DNA of 64,000 bases. It comes from Sphingomonas sp. NFR15. GTDB lineage: Bacteria > Pseudomonadota > Alphaproteobacteria > Sphingomonadales > Sphingomonadaceae. Positions within the stretch are counted from its first letter, which is position 1. Every line of letters begins with the position of its first letter. Location of the stretch: NCBI RefSeq assembly GCF_900103265.1, contig NZ_FMWX01000011.1, forward strand, positions 1-64,000, written 5' to 3'. The notes below the pieces were generated by a model, which saw nothing but the letters and a program-made list of their open reading frames with translations, was not told the DNA's origin and searched no databases. The translations under genes and the position numbers were made by a program. This document shows, in pieces, positions 60,420 to 64,000 of this stretch.

Positions 60420-61304
60420 TCAGGCGGCCTTCACGGCGTTGGGCTTGGGCCGCCACTTGAGCTTGTCGCGCTGGACCTGCTCGACGGGCAGGATTTCGGT
60501 CGATTTGTAGCGCAGCGCCGCGCTGACCGCGCGCGCGTCGCGGGTGAGGCGGCGCAGGCCATCGGGTTCGAGCGAGGCGGCGTGATCGGTCCCCTTCCAG
60601 GTGCGATCGAGCGTGAAGTGCCGCTCGATCCACGACACGCCGAGCGCGACCGCCGCCATGTCCGCGGCGATGCCGAGGTGATGGCCCGAGAAGGCGATCG
60701 ACTTGACGCTGTCGCCGAACTTTTCCCTGAGCCGGGTGATTTCGAGCAGGCACAGATCGTCGAACGCGACCGGATAGCCCGAGGTGCAGGCATAGAGGAC
60801 GACGTCCTTGGCGCGGCCGCTCTGGACGAAGAACTCGACGATCTGCTCTTCCTCGGCCTGCGTCGTCATGCCGAGCGAGAGGTGGATCTCGCCGCCGAAA
60901 TCGTTGGCGAGCACGCCGAGCATCTCGAAGTGCAGGTTGCACGCCGAGGGCACCTTGAGCAGCTTGGGCGCGAGCGTCGCCATCTCACGCGCCGAGGTCG
61001 TGTCCCACACCGAGGTGGAATATTCGATGCCGAGCGCCTCGCAATAGTCCTTCAACTCGCGGTGCTGATCGACGTCGAATTCGAGATATTCGCGGTGCGC
61101 GCCGTAGGTGTCGCCATAAGCGTTGGCCGGGTTCGGGTGCGGCGCGTTATATTGCTGTTCGGTCAGCAGTTCGCGGTTGTTGCGCTTCTGGAACTTGACC
61201 ACGTCCGCCTTGGCATAGTCCGCCGCGGACTTGATGAGATCCTTGGCGATCGACATCTCGCCCTTGTGGTTGCAGCCGACCTCGGCAATGACCTTAACGC
61301 TCAT
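60420..61304 (-). CDS. NeuB-like N-acetylneuraminate/nonulosonate synthase, lacking a SAF domain
   Basis: A 294-residue TIM-barrel synthase that condenses phosphoenolpyruvate with an N-acetylated hexosamine. The start VIAEVGCNHKGEMSIAKDLI, VVKFQKRN, STSVWDTTSAREMA, LLKVPSACNLHF, LSLGMTTQAEEEQI, LYACTSGYPVAFDDLCLLEI, FSGHHLGIAADMAAVALGVS and WIERHFTLDRTWKGTDHAAS are NeuB signatures. Normal NeuB has about 340-350 residues with a C-terminal antifreeze-like (SAF) domain; here only about 35 residues follow the barrel, so the domain is missing. No neuA or neuC is seen in the window. The product could be a nonulosonic acid or a related ketosugar. Confidence 0.87.
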   Translation of the reverse strand: MSVKVIAEVGCNHKGEMSIAKDLIKSAADYAKADVVKFQKRNNRELLTEQQYNAPHPNPANAYGDTYGAHREYLEFDVDQHRELKDYCEALGIEYSTSVWDTTSAREMATLAPKLLKVPSACNLHFEMLGVLANDFGGEIHLSLGMTTQAEEEQIVEFFVQSGRAKDVVLYACTSGYPVAFDDLCLLEITRLREKFGDSVKSIAFSGHHLGIAADMAAVALGVSWIERHFTLDRTWKGTDHAASLEPDGLRRLTRDARAVSAALRYKSTEILPVEQVQRDKLKWRPKPNAVKAA

Positions 61305-61455
61305 CAAGCACTCCTGCGACTGACGCTCACCATCGCGCGGCATGAAGGGCGGTTCCTCCACGCAGGCAAAAACGCCTGATCCTTAAACGTCACGCCCGAT
61401 AAGCGCCCCGCACGCGGTATCCAAGCCCGCCCGCTTCATAGCCAAAGCGGCCCGA

Positions 61456-62886
61456 TCAGGCAATTCGAATACGCGTGCGCCGCTTCACCCGTTTCGGACG
61501 GGGCGCCTCCGCCGAGGGCGCGGCCGCCATCATCAGCGCGGCGAGCAGCGCCAGCAGGATCGCGATCGTCGTCGTGCGGACGGGATAATCGAAGGTCGAA
61601 TGGAGCAGGATCGCCGCCACGCCCACGCTCGCGGCGCAGCGGATCGGGCGGTCGGGCGCGTCGGCGGCGAACCAGGCGGCGATGCCCGCCCAGCCCAGCC
61701 ACGCCAGCGCCGCGAGCAGCAGCACCGCGCCGGGGACGCCATATTCGAGCAGGATCTCGAGATAATCGTCATGCGCGTGGTTGATGAAATAGGGGCGCAT
61801 GTCCGCGAGCGGCTCGACCATCGCATAGATCGCCGGGAAGGTCGCGGGCCCGCTGCCGAACGGCAGGAAGCGCGGGATCGCCGATATCGTCAGCCGCGCG
61901 AACGCGATGCGGTCCGCATCGACCACGCCCTGCGTCTGCACGCGCGTGACCAGCGCGTCGCCGATCGAGCTATAGGCGAGCCCGCCGACCACCGCGATCA
62001 TGGCGAGGCAGATCGCGCCCCACAGCACCAGCGGCGAGATGCCGCCGGCGGCGCGGCTGCCGCGCGGCATGACGCGCGCGAGCAGCGCGCAGCCGATCAG
62101 CACCGGCACCGCCAGCACCAGCCCGGCACGCGCGCTGGTCGCCGCCAGCCCGACGATCGCCAGCCCGAACAGCGTCGCGCCGGCGAGCGCCAGCCCGCGC
62201 GCCTCGTCGCCGCGCTCACGAAACCACGCCAGCGCGCCGGCGGCGGCGAGCGGCAGCGTGCACAGCATCAGCGTCGCCATATGGTTGCGGTTGGGGAAGA
62301 AACCGAGCGCGCCGTTGATGCTGGAGATGTCGTAGAAATGCAGCGCGTGGCTGGCGCCGCCGGGCACCTGCGCGAAGCCGACCAGGATCGCGAGCAGCGT
62401 CACCGCCAGGAAGCCGTAGAGAAGCGCCCAGCGCTGAACGACGGTCAGCCGCACCGCGACCAGGAACATCACGAGCGGCGCGAGCAGGTGGAGCGCGCTG
62501 AGCACGCCGACGCCGTCGCGCAGGCCGAGGCCGTGCCACGGCGGGGTGATGCCGGCGATCGCATAGGTGCGCAGCGCGAGATCGCGGCCCGGCACGCGCG
62601 ACCACACGGCGGGCGGCAGCGGCAGCGAATAGAGCAAGGGCAGCGCGGCGATGGCGAGCATCAGCCAGACGGCGATTCGCGCCGCGCGTCCAGGCGGCAG
62701 GGCGATGCGCCTGCGGATGACGAGCCAGGTGAGGATGGCGAGCGCCAGGAGCTGAACCAGCAGATTGCCGATCGACGGCCGCGACGACCCGCCCAGGATG
62801 ATGCCGGCGGCGAGCAACAGCAGCGCCGCCACGCATTCGGGCGCGAACAACCCGGCGGCGCGTACGCGGTCGCGGAGTTCGTCCAT
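61456..62886 (-). CDS. O-antigen ligase/polymerase-like protein (Wzy_C family)
   Basis: A 476-residue membrane protein with about eleven helices. The large periplasmic loop carries FLPFGSGPATFPAIYAMVEP and NHAHDDYLEILLEYGVPGAV, the Wzy_C signature with conserved His and Asp. FFPNRNHMATLMLCTLPLAA is also typical. It polymerises repeat units or ligates them; I favour polymerase because co-polymerase and export genes are near. The C-terminus is basic (RPKRVKRRTRIRIA). It ends 151 bp before the start of the NeuB-like gene. Confidence 0.9.
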   Translation of the reverse strand: MDELRDRVRAAGLFAPECVAALLLLAAGIILGGSSRPSIGNLLVQLLALAILTWLVIRRRIALPPGRAARIAVWLMLAIAALPLLYSLPLPPAVWSRVPGRDLALRTYAIAGITPPWHGLGLRDGVGVLSALHLLAPLVMFLVAVRLTVVQRWALLYGFLAVTLLAILVGFAQVPGGASHALHFYDISSINGALGFFPNRNHMATLMLCTLPLAAAGALAWFRERGDEARGLALAGATLFGLAIVGLAATSARAGLVLAVPVLIGCALLARVMPRGSRAAGGISPLVLWGAICLAMIAVVGGLAYSSIGDALVTRVQTQGVVDADRIAFARLTISAIPRFLPFGSGPATFPAIYAMVEPLADMRPYFINHAHDDYLEILLEYGVPGAVLLLAALAWLGWAGIAAWFAADAPDRPIRCAASVGVAAILLHSTFDYPVRTTTIAILLALLAALMMAAAPSAEAPRPKRVKRRTRIRIA

Positions 62887-63059
62887 TCAGCGGGTCGCGA
62901 TATCGGGCATGTGGCCACTTCTCACGTTCGCTTTTTTTGTTCAAGACGCTCGCGCATGGATGCCGACATCCAGACGCGCCGGCGTCTCATGCCAGTATCG
63001 AGCCCGACATCGGGTACGGCGCGCCTTGAATTGCTATCGCAGGGGCGCGTTCATTGGCG

Positions 63060-64000
63060 GTGATCTTCATGGGAACGGGCGGTTCTTCGGGACGCACACT
63101 GGCGGCGGCGGCGGCGGCGCTGCCGGAGGACTTGGCCGGCCAGCCGATCCGCTTCGTCGATACCCAGCCGTTCAACCTGCGCACCGGCGGCACCACCGCC
63201 TACGACGGCCCGGGCGAAGTCCGCCGCGCGGATCCCGACGCATGCGGGCTGAAGCGGCACACGTCGAGCTGGTCGGCGAACATGCTGCTCAACGGCGGGC
63301 AGGCGATGTATCGCCGGATGATCGCCTATGCCGCCGGCCTGATCGGCGCGGACGCCGACGTGATCGTCACCTGCCACGACCGGATCTATATCGAGACGGC
63401 GATGCTGCACGCGGCGCGGCGCCAGGGCGCGGCCACGGTGCTGCTCCAGGAGGGGCCGTTCTGCGCGATCGGCCACGGCGCGCCACGATCGCGGCTGCTG
63501 CGCGCCAAGGCGCTGGCGGCGCCGCTGGCGACGCGGCTCCTGCGCGTGCTGCCGCCGATCCCGGAGTACGGCATGGCCGGGCACGACCGGGTGATCGCCG
63601 CCTCCGATTCGTACCGCGCGCGCTGGATCGCGGCGGGGCTCGCGCCCGAGACGGTCGTCGTGGGCGGCATCCCGCGCTTCGATCCGCTTGCCACGCTGCG
63701 CGGGGCGGCGCGTCCCGCTGTCGCGCCGCTGCGGGTGCTGTACCTCGTCCAGCCGTTCGCGGCGCATGGCAAGGTCGATACGGCGGCGGCGCATGCCGCG
63801 CAGCGCGCGCTGGCAGAAGGGCTGAACGCCGCCGCCGCCCGGCGGCCGATCGCGCTGACGATCCGCTCGCACCCGCGCTCGTCGGGCGACGATGCCGGGG
63901 TGTTGCGCGGGGCCCTCGCCTTCGCGGCGGCCGAGGATCGCGGCGCGGCGCCGCTCGAAGCGGTGCTGCCCGAGACCGATCTGGTGATCGGCCATTATTC
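63060..64000 (+). CDS. Surface-polysaccharide glycosyltransferase-like protein, partial at the window end
   Basis: An open frame from GTG 63060 (or ATG 63069) runs past 64000, giving over 310 residues. The text reads MGTGGSSGRTLAAAAAALPE, then FVDTQPFNLRTGGTTAYDGP, VIVTCHDRIYIETAMLHAAR, TVLLQEGPFCAIGHGAPRSR, VIAASDSYRARWIAAGLAPE and VVVGGIPRFDPLATLRG, a pattern of GT-B proteins related to surface-polysaccharide or CDP-glycerol-type transferases (a second Rossmann half then VLYLVQPFAAHGK and LTIRSHPRSSGDD). It is divergent from the O-antigen ligase-like gene. I cannot name the exact family. Confidence 0.7.
   Translation, partial: MIFMGTGGSSGRTLAAAAAALPEDLAGQPIRFVDTQPFNLRTGGTTAYDGPGEVRRADPDACGLKRHTSSWSANMLLNGGQAMYRRMIAYAAGLIGADADVIVTCHDRIYIETAMLHAARRQGAATVLLQEGPFCAIGHGAPRSRLLRAKALAAPLATRLLRVLPPIPEYGMAGHDRVIAASDSYRARWIAAGLAPETVVVGGIPRFDPLATLRGAARPAVAPLRVLYLVQPFAAHGKVDTAAAHAAQRALAEGLNAAAARRPIALTIRSHPRSSGDDAGVLRGALAFAAAEDRGAAPLEAVLPETDLVIGHY

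Overview
The window reads as a chromosomal segment of a GC-rich alphaproteobacterium, most likely Sphingomonas or a close sphingomonad. The evidence is codon usage strongly biased to G/C in third positions, OprB-type porin and NodT-type outer-membrane lipoproteins, and a family of bipartite palindromic repeats built on CCGTTCG...GAGCG(A/C)AGTCGA. The species assignment is inference from gene content, not from a marker search.

Layout. 0-1.6 kb: one end of an IS3-family element, a frameshifted beta-class DNA methyltransferase and a tRNA-Val, looking like the edge of an island integrated at the 3' end of the tRNA. 1.7-6.5 kb: a tightly coupled MarR - outer-membrane lipoprotein - EmrA - EmrB drug-efflux operon. 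6.5-10.9 kb: palindromic repeats and minus-strand genes for a small membrane protein, a secreted SGNH-type protein, a secreted hypothetical and a chymotrypsin-fold protease. 11.0-12.8 kb: a lower-GC minus-strand islet with an XRE regulator, an ImmA/IrrE protease and three small genes, two of which are only 41 codons long. 13-19.4 kb: ordinary plus-strand genes (YjgN-like membrane protein, M48 protease, alpha/beta hydrolase, TPR protein, GloA, nitronate monooxygenase, GloB). 19.4-21.8 kb: hslU, hslV and a membrane hypothetical. 22.3-24.7 kb: a degraded antitoxin/nucleotidyltransferase pair followed by a very AT-rich OLD-type AAA/TOPRIM nuclease gene with a frameshift at its P-loop. 24.8-27.8 kb: uvrA, carrying an in-frame palindromic repeat. 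28-29.5 kb: OprB-type porin. 29.8-32.2 kb: an unusual operon of an Lgt-like membrane protein, a tetraether-synthase-like radical SAM enzyme and a small membrane protein. 32.5-40.4 kb: a two-component system followed by a complete tripartite RND efflux pump.

40.7-64 kb is one large surface-polysaccharide locus. It has an export lipoprotein (Wza/GumB type), an outer-membrane beta-barrel protein, a fused co-polymerase/tyrosine kinase (Wzc type), a flippase-like protein, an O-antigen ligase/polymerase-like protein, several glycosyltransferases, two acyltransferase-3/SGNH O-acetyltransferases, a polysaccharide pyruvyl transferase-like protein, a TylF-type methyltransferase, a GINT1-like protein and a NeuB-like synthase that is short at its C-terminus. 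Together these are the parts of a Wzx/Wzy-dependent exopolysaccharide pathway with acetyl, pyruvyl, methyl and possibly nonulosonate decoration. The last gene runs off the window end.

The most unusual parts are the Lgt-like/radical SAM pair, the repeat-encoded peptide inside UvrA, the AT-rich OLD nuclease islet, and the small-gene islet controlled by XRE/ImmA. All three frameshifted genes (methyltransferase, nucleotidyltransferase, OLD nuclease) are accessory genes; I saw no broken housekeeping gene.
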